Assembly (NCBI GenBank): GCA_035626855.1
Contig: DASPMW010000086.1
Coordinates: forward strand, 1 to 62,008
Origin: JAPWJZ01 sp035626855
GTDB taxonomy: Bacteria; Pseudomonadota; Alphaproteobacteria; Micavibrionales; UBA2020
Length of the DNA: 62,008 bases
Direction: 5' to 3'
The position numbers and the translations under genes are program-made. Positions within the stretch are counted from its first letter, which is position 1; each line of letters starts with the position of its first letter. The notes beneath the pieces were generated by a model that worked only from the letters and a program-made list of their open reading frames with translations, did no database searches and was not told the DNA's origin. Positions 17,210-25,161 of the stretch are shown here, one piece after another.

Positions 17210-17809
17210 CTAGAGGTCGAAGCTTCGGCCCTTAGGCTTTTTTTTCGGCGCCGGATTTTCCGCCTCGATCTTCGCTTCCAGCCGCGCGAACAGGTTTTCC
17301 TTCGCGGCCAGGTAGCGGGCCGCAAGCGGGGAGCCCTCGATCTGGCCGAAGGAGGCTTCATCCTGACTGAAAGACTGCCTTGCGACCGCCAGCAGGTCAG
17401 CTGCCGTCGCGCCCAGTTTGTCATTTGCCGCGACCGACTGCGCCATGTTTTCCATGAGCACCGCGCCGGCCGCCGCGCGCGCCTGCGCCACGATGGGCGG
17501 CAGCGCCTGGCCGGGCCGCGCGCCCAGCAGCGGCTCGATCGCATATTCCATCTCGACGCCGTAATTCATCACCAGCCGGGTGATATCGTAATACATCGAG
17601 ACGGGCTCGATCACGAGCGCGGCGCAGATCATCGCCGCCTGCTTCTCCGCCGGGGTGCCGACGCCGTCGCGGTCGATCAGGGCGAAGGACTGTTCCTGGA
17701 AGCGCGTCAGATGCGCGGGGCGCGGGCCGATCATCTCCTGCACATCCTCGCTCTCGCGCTCCTCGAGGAATTTGCGGAGCAGCGGGTATTTCTGGCGGAG
17801 ATCGGTCAT
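17210..17809 (-). CDS. Unknown helical protein with KKKPKGRSFDL tail
   Basis: A 199-residue soluble protein, no family recognised. It is helical, with IEPVSMYYDITRLVMNYGVEMEYAIEPLL in the middle and a Lys-rich end, KKKPKGRSFDL. The start at 17807-17809 has AAGG about eight bases upstream; the frame is open for 33 more codons upstream but that part is out of character. An unrelated-looking protein at 52178-52711 ends in KKGGASFDL, so the tail may matter. It is divergent from dctA. Confidence 0.6.
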   Translation of the reverse strand: MTDLRQKYPLLRKFLEERESEDVQEMIGPRPAHLTRFQEQSFALIDRDGVGTPAEKQAAMICAALVIEPVSMYYDITRLVMNYGVEMEYAIEPLLGARPGQALPPIVAQARAAAGAVLMENMAQSVAANDKLGATAADLLAVARQSFSQDEASFGQIEGSPLAARYLAAKENLFARLEAKIEAENPAPKKKPKGRSFDL

Positions 17810-17982
17810 GACATTGCCTTTCGGCAGGCGGCTTCGCGCCCGCGGGGGTGTGTTACCTGGTGTTATGGACTTGAAGGCGACTCTCGCAGATAAGCCTGCC
17901 GCCAGCAAGGCGGTCTTTGTTAATGGTTATGGCAAGATTTACTTTGCCTACCCGCCTGCTATGCTGGCGTGGAAGGGCCTCG

Positions 17983-19239
17983 ATGAAGAAAAAACCGCTC
18001 CACCACCATCTTTATTTCTGGGTGCTGCTCGCAATCCTCGTCGGCGGGCTGCTAGGCCACTTCCAGCCGGATATCGGCGCGCGCATGAAGCCGCTTGCGG
18101 ACGGCTTTATCTCCCTCATCAAGATGCTGATCGGCCCGATCGTCTTCTGCACCATCGTGCTCGGCATCACCGCGGCGGGCGACATGAAAAAGGTCGGCCG
18201 GGTCGGGGTGAAGGCGCTGCTTTATTTCGAGGTCGTGTCCACGATTGCGCTCGTCATCGGCCTCGTCATGGGCAATGTGCTGAAACCGGGGGCGGGCTTC
18301 AACGCCGACCCTGCTGACCTCAAGGCGGATGCCGTCGCAAGCTATGCGAAGCAGGCGGGGGAACAAAGCGTGGAAAGCTTCCTGCTCCATATCATCCCGA
18401 AAACATTCACCGACGCCTTCACGGGCAGCGGGGACCTGCTGCAGGTGCTGCTGGTCGCGATCCTGTTCGGCTATGCCCTGAACCGCATGGGAGCGAAGGG
18501 CGCCGCCGTGCATGAATTCATCGAACAAGCCTCGCACATCTTTTTTTCGATGATGAACGTCATCATGAAACTGGCACCGGTTGGCGCGGGCGCGGCCATG
18601 GCCTTCACCATCGGCAAATATGGCGCGGAATCGCTCGGCAACCTGTTTGCGCTTATGGCGGTGTTTTACGCGACCTGCATCCTCTTCGTCGCGCTGGTAC
18701 TCGGCAGCATCGCGCGGCTGGCGGGGTTCAGCCTCTGGGCGTTCCTGCGCTATATCCGCGAAGAGCTGCTGATCGTGCTCGGCACCTCTTCATCGGAAAG
18801 CGTATTGGTGCCGGTCATGCGCAAGCTGGAGGCGGCGGGCTGCGCACGCGGCATCGTCGGGCTGGTGGTTCCGGCCGGCTATTCCTTCAACCTCGACGGC
18901 ACGAATATCTACCTGACGCTCGCCACGCTGTTCGTCGCGCAGGCCCTCAATATCGATCTCACCATCGCGCAGCAGGCAGCGATCCTCGGCGTCGCGCTCG
19001 TGACGTCAAAGGGCGCATCCGGTGTGACCGGCGCCGGGTTCATCACGCTCGCGGCCACCCTTGCCGTCGTGCCGGATGTGCCGGTCGCGGGGCTTGCCCT
19101 CATCCTCGGCGTCGACCGCTTCATGTCGGAGGCGCGCGCCATCACCAACCTCATTGGCAACGGCGTCGCCGCCATCGTTATGTCGAAATGGGAAGGGGAG
19201 TTCGATGGAAAGGCTTTCAGCCGGGCCATGAAATCGTGA
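17983..19239 (+). CDS. dctA: C4-dicarboxylate:cation symporter DctA
   Basis: A 418-residue protein of the dicarboxylate/amino acid:cation symporter family with about eight membrane segments and two re-entrant hairpins. GTSSSESVLVPVMRKLE is the serine-rich HP1 motif typical of DctA, and GYSFNLDGTNIY is the conserved TM7 region; SKGASGVTGAGF is HP2. It imports succinate, fumarate and malate with Na+ or H+ at the inner membrane. GGAAGG lies seven bases before the chosen ATG; longer frames upstream read into the divergent gene's leader. No dctBD two-component genes are nearby. A glutamate/aspartate transporter is the alternative. Confidence 0.88.
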   Translation: MKKKPLHHHLYFWVLLAILVGGLLGHFQPDIGARMKPLADGFISLIKMLIGPIVFCTIVLGITAAGDMKKVGRVGVKALLYFEVVSTIALVIGLVMGNVLKPGAGFNADPADLKADAVASYAKQAGEQSVESFLLHIIPKTFTDAFTGSGDLLQVLLVAILFGYALNRMGAKGAAVHEFIEQASHIFFSMMNVIMKLAPVGAGAAMAFTIGKYGAESLGNLFALMAVFYATCILFVALVLGSIARLAGFSLWAFLRYIREELLIVLGTSSSESVLVPVMRKLEAAGCARGIVGLVVPAGYSFNLDGTNIYLTLATLFVAQALNIDLTIAQQAAILGVALVTSKGASGVTGAGFITLAATLAVVPDVPVAGLALILGVDRFMSEARAITNLIGNGVAAIVMSKWEGEFDGKAFSRAMKS

Positions 19240-19344
19240 CAATTTGATGCAAATGCCGTTGAAATAACTCCCCTTTTGCACGCAGGGGGCCAGCCGCGCA
19301 GCCTGTAATAAATGTATCCTCCGCCTCTTTCAAACAGGTGCCAC

Positions 19345-20589
19345 ATGATGACGCGTTGTTTTTACCGGATTTTCACACTTGCCTGGCTGCTGTTCCCCGC
19401 GCTCGCGCAGGCGGAAGCCATCGGCACCGTGGTGGAGGTGGAGGGGCAAGCCTCGATCGCGCGCGGCAGCGCGGCCGGCATGCCGGTCAAGATCGAGGAT
19501 ACGGTCGAGCTGGGGGACCTCATCACGACTGGCCCCAAATCGCGGCTGTTCATCCTGCTCGCCGACAACACCGAATGGACGCTGTCGGAGAACACGAAAT
19601 TCCGCGTCGATGAATATGTCTTCAACCCGGACGACAACACGGACAACAAGGCGCGCTATTCGGCGCTGGAAGGGGGCTTCCATTACATCAGCGGTCTCGT
19701 CGCCAAAAAAGCCAATCCGGATGTCACGATCACCAGCGTGGCCGGCACGATCGGCATTCGCGGCACCGACCTGATGGTTGCGCCGGACGCCGATGGCAGC
19801 GTCGATGTTTACGTGCAGGAAGGCGCGGTCGATGTGTCGGGCGGCGGCGCGACGGCGCGGCTCGCGCAGGGGCAGGGCACGCTCGTTCAGCGCCGCGGCG
19901 CCGCTCCCCTGCGTCCCGACGCCTGGAAGAAGGAGCGCCTGCCGCGCATGCTCGGCGTGCTGACCCTCGCCCGCCAGGCGGAAATGCCGGCACGCATCGC
20001 AAAGATGCAGCCGCGTCAGGTCGCGATGCGCGAGAAATTCCGCGCCCGCGCGGCGGAGCGTCTGCAACAGCGCCGCGGCGGAGAACCGGGAAAGCGCCAG
20101 CAGAAAATCGACCAGTGGCGCGACAAGTTCAAGGGCGGGAGGGAACAGCGCCTCGAGCAGCGCGAAGAAAAATTTGAAAAACGCGGCGAGCGGCGCGGCA
20201 TGCTTGACGAGCGCCAGCAGAAAATAGAGCAGCTGCGCCAGCAATATGCCGGCGGCGGGCAGGCGGCAACCCCTGCGGCGGCGGCAGGCAAGGAAGCGAT
20301 CGGGCAGCGTGCTGGGAAAATGGAGGAGCGCCGCGAGACCATGCAGCAGCAGGTTGAGGAGCGTAAAGCCGCCATAGCCGACCGCAAAGAGCAGCTGCAG
20401 GAGCGCAGGGCGGAAATCGGCGAAAAGCGCGCGGAGATCAAGGATGCTGTGGCCGATAAGAAGGAGCAGCTGCAGGATCGCCGCGAAAGGCTGCGTGCGC
20501 ATCGCGACAAAAAAGACGGCGATGCGGCCGAGGCTGATGACACGCCCGAGAAACGCAGATGGCGGGCGCTTCAGAACCGCCAGAAGTAG
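19345..20589 (+). CDS. Exported FecR-domain protein with long charged coiled-coil tail
   Basis: A 414-residue protein. It has a signal peptide (about 1-23, ending ALAQAEA) and then a FecR domain (about 28-180), with the characteristic SVAGTIGIRGTDLMV segment. The second half is extremely rich in Arg, Glu, Gln and Lys with repeated units such as RQQKIDQWRDKF, RQQKIEQLRQQY and KKEQLQDRRERL, forming a predicted long charged coiled coil. There is no anti-sigma domain and no ECF sigma factor or TonB receptor nearby, so this is a stand-alone periplasmic FecR protein rather than a sigma regulator. The ATG at 19345 was chosen at the start of the signal peptide. Confidence 0.75.
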   Translation: MMTRCFYRIFTLAWLLFPALAQAEAIGTVVEVEGQASIARGSAAGMPVKIEDTVELGDLITTGPKSRLFILLADNTEWTLSENTKFRVDEYVFNPDDNTDNKARYSALEGGFHYISGLVAKKANPDVTITSVAGTIGIRGTDLMVAPDADGSVDVYVQEGAVDVSGGGATARLAQGQGTLVQRRGAAPLRPDAWKKERLPRMLGVLTLARQAEMPARIAKMQPRQVAMREKFRARAAERLQQRRGGEPGKRQQKIDQWRDKFKGGREQRLEQREEKFEKRGERRGMLDERQQKIEQLRQQYAGGGQAATPAAAAGKEAIGQRAGKMEERRETMQQQVEERKAAIADRKEQLQERRAEIGEKRAEIKDAVADKKEQLQDRRERLRAHRDKKDGDAAEADDTPEKRRWRALQNRQK

Positions 20590-20592
20590 CGG

Positions 20593-21474
20593 CTATCCCT
20601 TGCGGATAAACTCAAGGACGCTGGAGAAATCGCGCCTGCCGTTGCCGGCCGCGCTCCAGGCGGCATAGATGTCCCGCGCCTGCGTGCCGAGCGGCGTTGC
20701 CGCGCCAACCGCCGCCTCCGTCGCGAGGCCGAGATCCTTAAGCATCAGGTCCGTGCCGAAACCGCCCGTGTAGTCGCGCGCAGCCGGCACATTAGCCATG
20801 ACGCCCGGCCAGGGGTTGTAGACTTCCGTCACCCAATTGCGGCCCGAACTTTTTGCGATGATTTCGGACAGCACCGCGGGGTCAAGACCGTTCGCCGCGC
20901 CGAGCGCCAACGCTTCGGAGGTGCCAATCATAAGGATCGCAAGCAGCATGTTATTGCAGATCTTGGCCATCTGCCCCGCGCCGTTGCCGCCGGCATGAAA
21001 TATGTTTTTCCCCATTTTTTCGAGCAGCGGCCGCGCGCGGGCAAGCGTATCGGCGTCGCCCCCGACGATAAAAGTGAGCGTGCCGCGCTCAGCCCCCGCC
21101 GTGCCGCCCGAGACCGGCGCGTCCAGCATCGTGAAGCCCTTCTCCCTTGCCGCCGCGGCGATCTCTTTCGCAGCGCCGGCATTAATCGTGCTGCAATCGA
21201 TCAGCAGCGCGTCGCGTTTTGCGTAGGCCAGTATGCCGTCATCTCCCAGATAGGCCTGGCGGCTGTGTTCCGTTGCGGGCAGCATGGTGATGATCGCATC
21301 CACGCCGGTGACCGCCGCGCGGAGGGAATCGCAGGCGGTTGCGCCTGCGGCAGCGAGCTTCCCGACTGCTGCGGGAACGAGGTCGAAGACATTCAGCTTT
21401 TCGCCCGCAATCAGCAGGTTCTGCGCCATGGGCGCGCCCATATTGCCAAGGCCGATAAAGGCGGTGGTGATCAT
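20593..21474 (-). CDS. 3-hydroxyisobutyrate dehydrogenase-family oxidoreductase
   Basis: A 293-residue protein of the beta-hydroxyacid dehydrogenase family. It has the N-terminal NAD-binding motif FIGLGNMGAPMAQNL, the substrate motif DAPVSGGTAGAERGTLTFIVGG, and the catalytic-lysine helix GAGQMAKICNNML. It probably oxidises 3-hydroxyisobutyrate to methylmalonate semialdehyde (valine breakdown; MmsB), but glyoxylate or tartronate semialdehyde reductases look alike. GGAG precedes the ATG at 21472-21474 by eight bases. No other valine genes are visible here, so the exact substrate is unproven. It is divergent from the redoxin gene. Confidence 0.85.
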   Translation of the reverse strand: MITTAFIGLGNMGAPMAQNLLIAGEKLNVFDLVPAAVGKLAAAGATACDSLRAAVTGVDAIITMLPATEHSRQAYLGDDGILAYAKRDALLIDCSTINAGAAKEIAAAAREKGFTMLDAPVSGGTAGAERGTLTFIVGGDADTLARARPLLEKMGKNIFHAGGNGAGQMAKICNNMLLAILMIGTSEALALGAANGLDPAVLSEIIAKSSGRNWVTEVYNPWPGVMANVPAARDYTGGFGTDLMLKDLGLATEAAVGAATPLGTQARDIYAAWSAAGNGRRDFSSVLEFIRKG

Positions 21475-21625
21475 GTTTTTCTCCGCGAAGGTGAAACAGG
21501 ATAGCTTGGGCATTAATTCGCCGCTATAGCCAGCTCATTGCCATAAACGCCGCAGGATTGACGGATTTCAGCCGTGCGTTATCTTGGATGTCGTAAAAAC
21601 CTGTCCCGCCCATAGGAGCCCCGCC

Positions 21626-22234
21626 ATGTTCAAGATCCTCACCGTTGCCGCCCTTGCCCTTTTCGCTTTCCAGGGCCCCGCCTTCGCCGCGGCTGAGATC
21701 GGCAAGCCTGCGCCCGGCTTCACGCTGCCAGCTGCCGATGGCGGCACGGCGTCGCTTGCCGATTATGCCGGGAAGATCGTCGTGCTGGAATGGCACAACA
21801 AGGGCTGCCCCTTCGTAAAAAAGCACTATGAATCGGGCAACATGCAGGCGCTGCAAAAGGAATACACCGGCAAGGACGTCGTCTGGCTGACCATCAACTC
21901 CTCCGCGCCCGACAAGCAAGGGCATGAAGCGCCCGCCGATGCGCTGGCGACCGCCAAGAATGCAGGCGCCGCGCCGACCGAGATTCTCATCGACGAAAAG
22001 GGCGAAGTTGGCCGCCTCTACGGCGCGACGACCACGCCGACCATGGCCGTGATCGACAAGTCCGGCACGCTCGTCTATGAGGGGGCGATCGATGACAAGG
22101 CGTCGCCCGACCAGGAAGACATCAAGGGCGCGACCAACTATGTGCATGACGCCGTTGAAGCGGTGATGGCCGGCAAGCCCGTTGCGGTTGCGACGACAAA
22201 ATCCTATGGCTGCGGCATCAAATACGCGGATTAG
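21626..22234 (+). CDS. Periplasmic redoxin (AhpC/TSA-thioredoxin fold)
   Basis: A 202-residue protein with a signal peptide (MFKILTVAALALFAFQGPAFAAA). The mature part begins IGKPAPGFTLPAADG, as in peroxiredoxin/TlpA-like proteins. The key site is NKGCPFVKKHY, with a single Cys followed by Pro-Phe and no resolving CxxC Cys. TPTMAVIDKSG is the cis-Pro segment. A second Cys lies near the C-terminus (YGCGIKYAD). It may act as a periplasmic thiol peroxidase or redox protein. TAGGAG lies nine bases before the ATG. It is convergent with the small membrane gene; stops are 1 base apart. Confidence 0.8.
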   Translation: MFKILTVAALALFAFQGPAFAAAEIGKPAPGFTLPAADGGTASLADYAGKIVVLEWHNKGCPFVKKHYESGNMQALQKEYTGKDVVWLTINSSAPDKQGHEAPADALATAKNAGAAPTEILIDEKGEVGRLYGATTTPTMAVIDKSGTLVYEGAIDDKASPDQEDIKGATNYVHDAVEAVMAGKPVAVATTKSYGCGIKYAD

Positions 22235-22235
22235 G

Positions 22236-22730
22236 CTATTTTGCCCCGCCGGGCTTGCGGAATTTCAGCAGCAACCGGGCCATGAAAAGCCCGACGCCCC
22301 CCGCCAGCCAGGTGATAAGGGTCTGCAGCGTCTCGGGAGCTATCCCGCGCGCATTGCGGAGCGCGGCGTTCATGAGGTTATGATCGAGCACGACGACGAA
22401 AGCCCCGACGATGAGGCCCATCCAGCAGATATCGACATAAAGACTGTGCATCGTTTCGGCGCGGCGCTCCTTCGCGAGCCAGTAATTCTTGTTCGGAATG
22501 TTGATGTATTTCGGCGGCAGCCCGCGGATGAAGCGCGCCATGGCCGCAAAAATTCCGCTCATGAAGACCACGAAGCCGATATGGAACAGCGCGAATTGCT
22601 GTTTCGTCAGGCTCGCCACGGTCACGCCGTCTGTGTTGAATCGCGTCGGGATGGTTTCCGGCAGCATGCTGTAGAAATGCAGCAGGTGGAAAATCGCCAT
22701 AGTATAAAAGACCAGATAGGCGAACAGCAT
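22236..22730 (-). CDS. Small membrane protein, DUF1648-like
   Basis: A 164-residue protein with four hydrophobic segments. LPETIPTRFNTDGVTVA near residues 23-39 is typical of DUF1648, found in SdpI-like immunity proteins and other membrane proteins. The function is unknown. AGGA lies just before the ATG and overlaps the end of the upstream gene, so it is translated from the same transcript as the 22739-23527 gene. There is no SdpABC toxin set, so an immunity role is not suggested. Confidence 0.65.
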   Translation of the reverse strand: MLFAYLVFYTMAIFHLLHFYSMLPETIPTRFNTDGVTVASLTKQQFALFHIGFVVFMSGIFAAMARFIRGLPPKYINIPNKNYWLAKERRAETMHSLYVDICWMGLIVGAFVVVLDHNLMNAALRNARGIAPETLQTLITWLAGGVGLFMARLLLKFRKPGGAK

Positions 22731-22738
22731 GATGATTC

Positions 22739-23527
22739 CTATTCGATGCTGACGACGGCCTGGCCCGCGCCGCGCGGGATTTCCTTGACGTAGCCAGCCG
22801 CATCCGCGCTGACGTTATAGCGCTTCAGCAGCACCTCGCCGATGCCGACCATGCGGTTGGAATGCTTCAGGTCCATTTCGACCCAGGCGACGAGGTTATC
22901 GACGGGCAGCCATTCAATCGCCTTCGGATGCTCGGAGCGGGGGTTGTAGATCGAGATGATGGTGTGGAAGACGTATTCTTCATGCGCGACCAGCACGAAC
23001 TCGACCTGCCCCGGCTTGAATTTATGAAGGCGGCGGTAATCAGCCAGGATCTTGTGCGTTTCCGGCTTGTTTGGCATGAAGACCTTGTAGCGGCAGCCGC
23101 GCGCAAGCGACGCCTCGACCGCCTGGAAAATTTCGGTGCCCGGCTGGATGGAATAGGTCAGCTCCGGCGCGAACGCCCAGACCTCGTCGGACCCCGTCTC
23201 CAGCATCGACACATATTTCTGGTTCACGAGCCAGTTGAGGTTGTTGGAAAGGATCATGTTATTCAGCACCTCGAGGCGCTGGTCGAAATAATCCTGGTTG
23301 TGCAGCTTGTTGATCGAGGCCGTGACGATCATGTTGAGCGTGATGACGGTCACGAACACGGCCGCCGCGACCGCAAGCGCCACGCCCGACATCTGGTCCT
23401 TGATCGCATCAAGGCTCATCGCCATGATGATCACGGAAACGCCGGTCGCCGCCACGAAGACGGGACTGTGGAAGACGCGGTAAGTGATTGTCTCTTGTGA
23501 TTTCTTCTTCTGGTCTGAATCCGGCAT
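22739..23527 (-). CDS. Membrane protein with two N-terminal helices and a cytoplasmic domain
   Basis: A 262-residue protein, family not recognised. Two membrane helices (about 22-45 and 48-72) are followed by a soluble domain of about 190 residues. The segment YSIQPGTEIFQAVEASLARGCRYKVFMPNKPETHK resembles the open alpha/beta fold of phospholipase-D-like proteins, but no HKD motif is present. GGGGGAGA lies six bases before the ATG. It is the first gene of a pair with the DUF1648-like gene. The intergenic region upstream holds a candidate small RNA on the other strand. Confidence 0.55.
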   Translation of the reverse strand: MPDSDQKKKSQETITYRVFHSPVFVAATGVSVIIMAMSLDAIKDQMSGVALAVAAAVFVTVITLNMIVTASINKLHNQDYFDQRLEVLNNMILSNNLNWLVNQKYVSMLETGSDEVWAFAPELTYSIQPGTEIFQAVEASLARGCRYKVFMPNKPETHKILADYRRLHKFKPGQVEFVLVAHEEYVFHTIISIYNPRSEHPKAIEWLPVDNLVAWVEMDLKHSNRMVGIGEVLLKRYNVSADAAGYVKEIPRGAGQAVVSIE

Positions 23528-23693
23528 GAAGTCTCCCCCATCTTCTGTCTATCAGGGAATGGTTAACGAAGGCTGAGAGGGCGTTGCCATAAGGCGTGAT
23601 TCGCCGGGATTTGCGTGCAACGCGCCGCTTTTATTTCGGCGTGACGCGCGTGACGTTTCGCTGAACACAAACGACGATTTTGAAGTTTTTTTG

Positions 23694-23844
23694 GGGCGTT
23701 AGCGCCCTGACTCCCCAACTGATTTCACCGTTCGCCACGCAATGTCACCGCTAATAACCTTGAAAACTGAGGTCAAAGTTGAGAGGATTTGGAGAGGCTC
23801 GGGAAGCGCGAGCGAAGAACCCGGCAAGATTGCCGGGTTTTTTT
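23694..23844 (+). ncRNA. Candidate small RNA ending in an orphan terminator
   Basis: There is a strong plus-strand terminator at 23818-23844 although no plus-strand gene lies upstream: the neighbour at 22739-23527 points away. The sequence before it folds by eye into a GGGCG-TTAG-CGCCC hairpin (about 23695-23708) and a GCTCG/CGAGC hairpin (about 23797-23813). This suggests a short structured transcript. It does not contain the SRP RNA core or a tmRNA signature. The 5' end is a guess, and no convincing promoter was found. Confidence 0.35.
23818..23844 (+). terminator. Intrinsic terminator with no gene before it
   Basis: The arms AACCCGGCAA and TTGCCGGGTT enclose a tiny loop and are followed by seven T. 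The orientation is plus, because the other side has only scattered T on the minus strand. The rest of the gap 23528-24032 holds AT-rich sequence and a 13-codon open frame at 23863-23904 that is preceded by GGAG but is too short to claim. Confidence 0.8.
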
Positions 23845-24032
23845 ATGGTCTCTGGAGAGTGTATGCAGATCCCACCCACCTCTTATCGTATTGAATATAC
23901 TTAGTTATTTAGAATAATTGGGAACGCGCTGGACAGGCTTAACGCGATTCAGTTTGCCAGTTACGGAATCCTCTCCTAAAATGCTCATAGTATAGATAAG
24001 GTACTTAAATACATCAGAGAGGATGATCGATT

Positions 24033-24575
24033 TTGAGTTTCTTCAAAAAGGACCCGCCCCCCGATAGCGAAGCCAGCCGCGCGATGGGTGCCAGCATTGA
24101 AACCCTCACCCGCCAGATCGACAGGGACACGACCGCGCGCGACAAGATCGCGAGCGTTTCCGGAAATTTCCTGGGCGGGGCGATCGGGCTCGCCTTCATC
24201 TTCATCGTGACGCCGCTGCATATCCCGCTGCTCGGCCTCGGCGCGGTCGTTGCCTTCGCGGGCTACGGCATCACGAAAATGCTGAAAAGCGGCTATGACC
24301 AGGACATCGCAAAGAACCGCGAAGCGATCGCCGAGCTAGAGGTGCATCAGGACGCGGCGCGCCTGATCGGCAAGCCGGCCGGGAAGCCGCCCGTGCCGAA
24401 ACAGGCGAAGGCGGCGTTTAACAAGCCGGCCGCGAACACCAATGACCCTGCAGTTGACGCCGCGCGGATCGCGGCGCTCGAAGAGCGCATCGCCGAATTG
24501 AAAGGCGCGTTGGAAGGGCCGCGGGAACTGGACAAGCCGAAAACAATCACAAGCCGCCTCGGTTTCGGCGGTTAA
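24033..24575 (+). CDS. Unknown membrane-hairpin/coiled-coil protein A
   Basis: A 180-residue protein, family not recognised. It has a charged N-terminus, two closely spaced membrane helices (about 45-85) and a long soluble tail ending in AARIAALEERIAELKGAL, a predicted coiled coil. It starts at a TTG at 24033, with GAGAGGA about ten bases upstream; the nearby ATG at 24023 is in another frame. The next gene has the same architecture and ends in a similar RIADLEKEVAALE segment. The two are 19 bases apart and probably form a dicistronic unit ended by the terminator at 25105-25138. Confidence 0.65.
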   Translation: MSFFKKDPPPDSEASRAMGASIETLTRQIDRDTTARDKIASVSGNFLGGAIGLAFIFIVTPLHIPLLGLGAVVAFAGYGITKMLKSGYDQDIAKNREAIAELEVHQDAARLIGKPAGKPPVPKQAKAAFNKPAANTNDPAVDAARIAALEERIAELKGALEGPRELDKPKTITSRLGFGG

Positions 24576-24594
24576 TTCACACGGAAGGAAGTTG

Positions 24595-25086
24595 ATGAAA
24601 AAGCTGGCCGAAATTTTCAAGCGCGTCGCTGCCGCCATACCCGGCGCCTCCGATCCTGAAACGCTGGAGGAGGCGCAAGAGTCGGTCGCCAAGGATACCG
24701 GCTATCGCGACACGCTGAAACGCTGGGCCTATACGGTCGGCGGCGGCGCGGCCACGATCGGCCTGCTTGCCATCGTCGCCAAGTCGGGACCGATTATCGT
24801 GGCGGCGCTCGCCATGACCGCCGCCTGGGGCGCGCTGCGCGGCGGCATTGCGCTCCTGAACCGCGATATCCGCCTTAACCGCGCGGCGGAGATCGCCTTC
24901 AGCCATGCAGGGGCGGAAGGAGAGGATCCCGCGCCAGCGCTGAAAACCGCGCCGAACCTCGGCACGCATTTTGCCGCCCAAGCGCCCGCGAACAGCAACC
25001 GCATCGCCGACCTCGAGAAGGAAGTGGCCGCGCTCGAGCTGCAGGCAGCGCAGCAAAAGAAGGCGCGGGAACTCGGGCTGCGATAG
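24595..25086 (+). CDS. Unknown membrane-hairpin/coiled-coil protein B
   Basis: A 163-residue protein, family not recognised. An amphipathic start (MKKLAEIFKRVAAAI) is followed by two membrane helices (about 47-85) and a soluble tail ending NSNRIADLEKEVAALEL, a coiled coil like that of the upstream gene. GGAAGGA lies five bases before the ATG. Being adjacent and alike, A and B may be diverged duplicates or two subunits of one membrane complex; both are inferences. The strong terminator that follows is shared with the convergent Hsp70 gene. Confidence 0.65.
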   Translation: MKKLAEIFKRVAAAIPGASDPETLEEAQESVAKDTGYRDTLKRWAYTVGGGAATIGLLAIVAKSGPIIVAALAMTAAWGALRGGIALLNRDIRLNRAAEIAFSHAGAEGEDPAPALKTAPNLGTHFAAQAPANSNRIADLEKEVAALELQAAQQKKARELGLR

Positions 25087-25104
25087 CATGCCGAACCCAT
25101 GTTG

Positions 25105-25138
25105 AAAAAAGCCCCTGTCTTGCGACAGGGGCTTTTTT
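25105..25138. terminator. Bidirectional intrinsic terminator
   Basis: The arms AAAAAAGCCCCTGTC and GACAGGGGCTTTTTT enclose a TTGC loop. The A-run and T-run let it end both the plus-strand membrane gene pair and the minus-strand Hsp70 gene. Confidence 0.9.
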
Positions 25139-25161
25139 ATTCTTCATGGCTGACGCGCGGA

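Noticed and set aside
22236..22730. SdpI-type toxin immunity function
   Set aside because: The DUF1648-like segment alone is not enough; no SdpC-like toxin or regulator is next to it.
23695..23708. GGGCG-TTAG-CGCCC hairpin as a terminator
   Set aside because: It is not followed by a T-run on the plus strand, and on the minus strand it is followed by A, so it cannot be an intrinsic terminator.
23863..23904. A 13-codon frame after the orphan terminator
   Set aside because: It has a GGAG site but is too short to support as a gene without conservation data.
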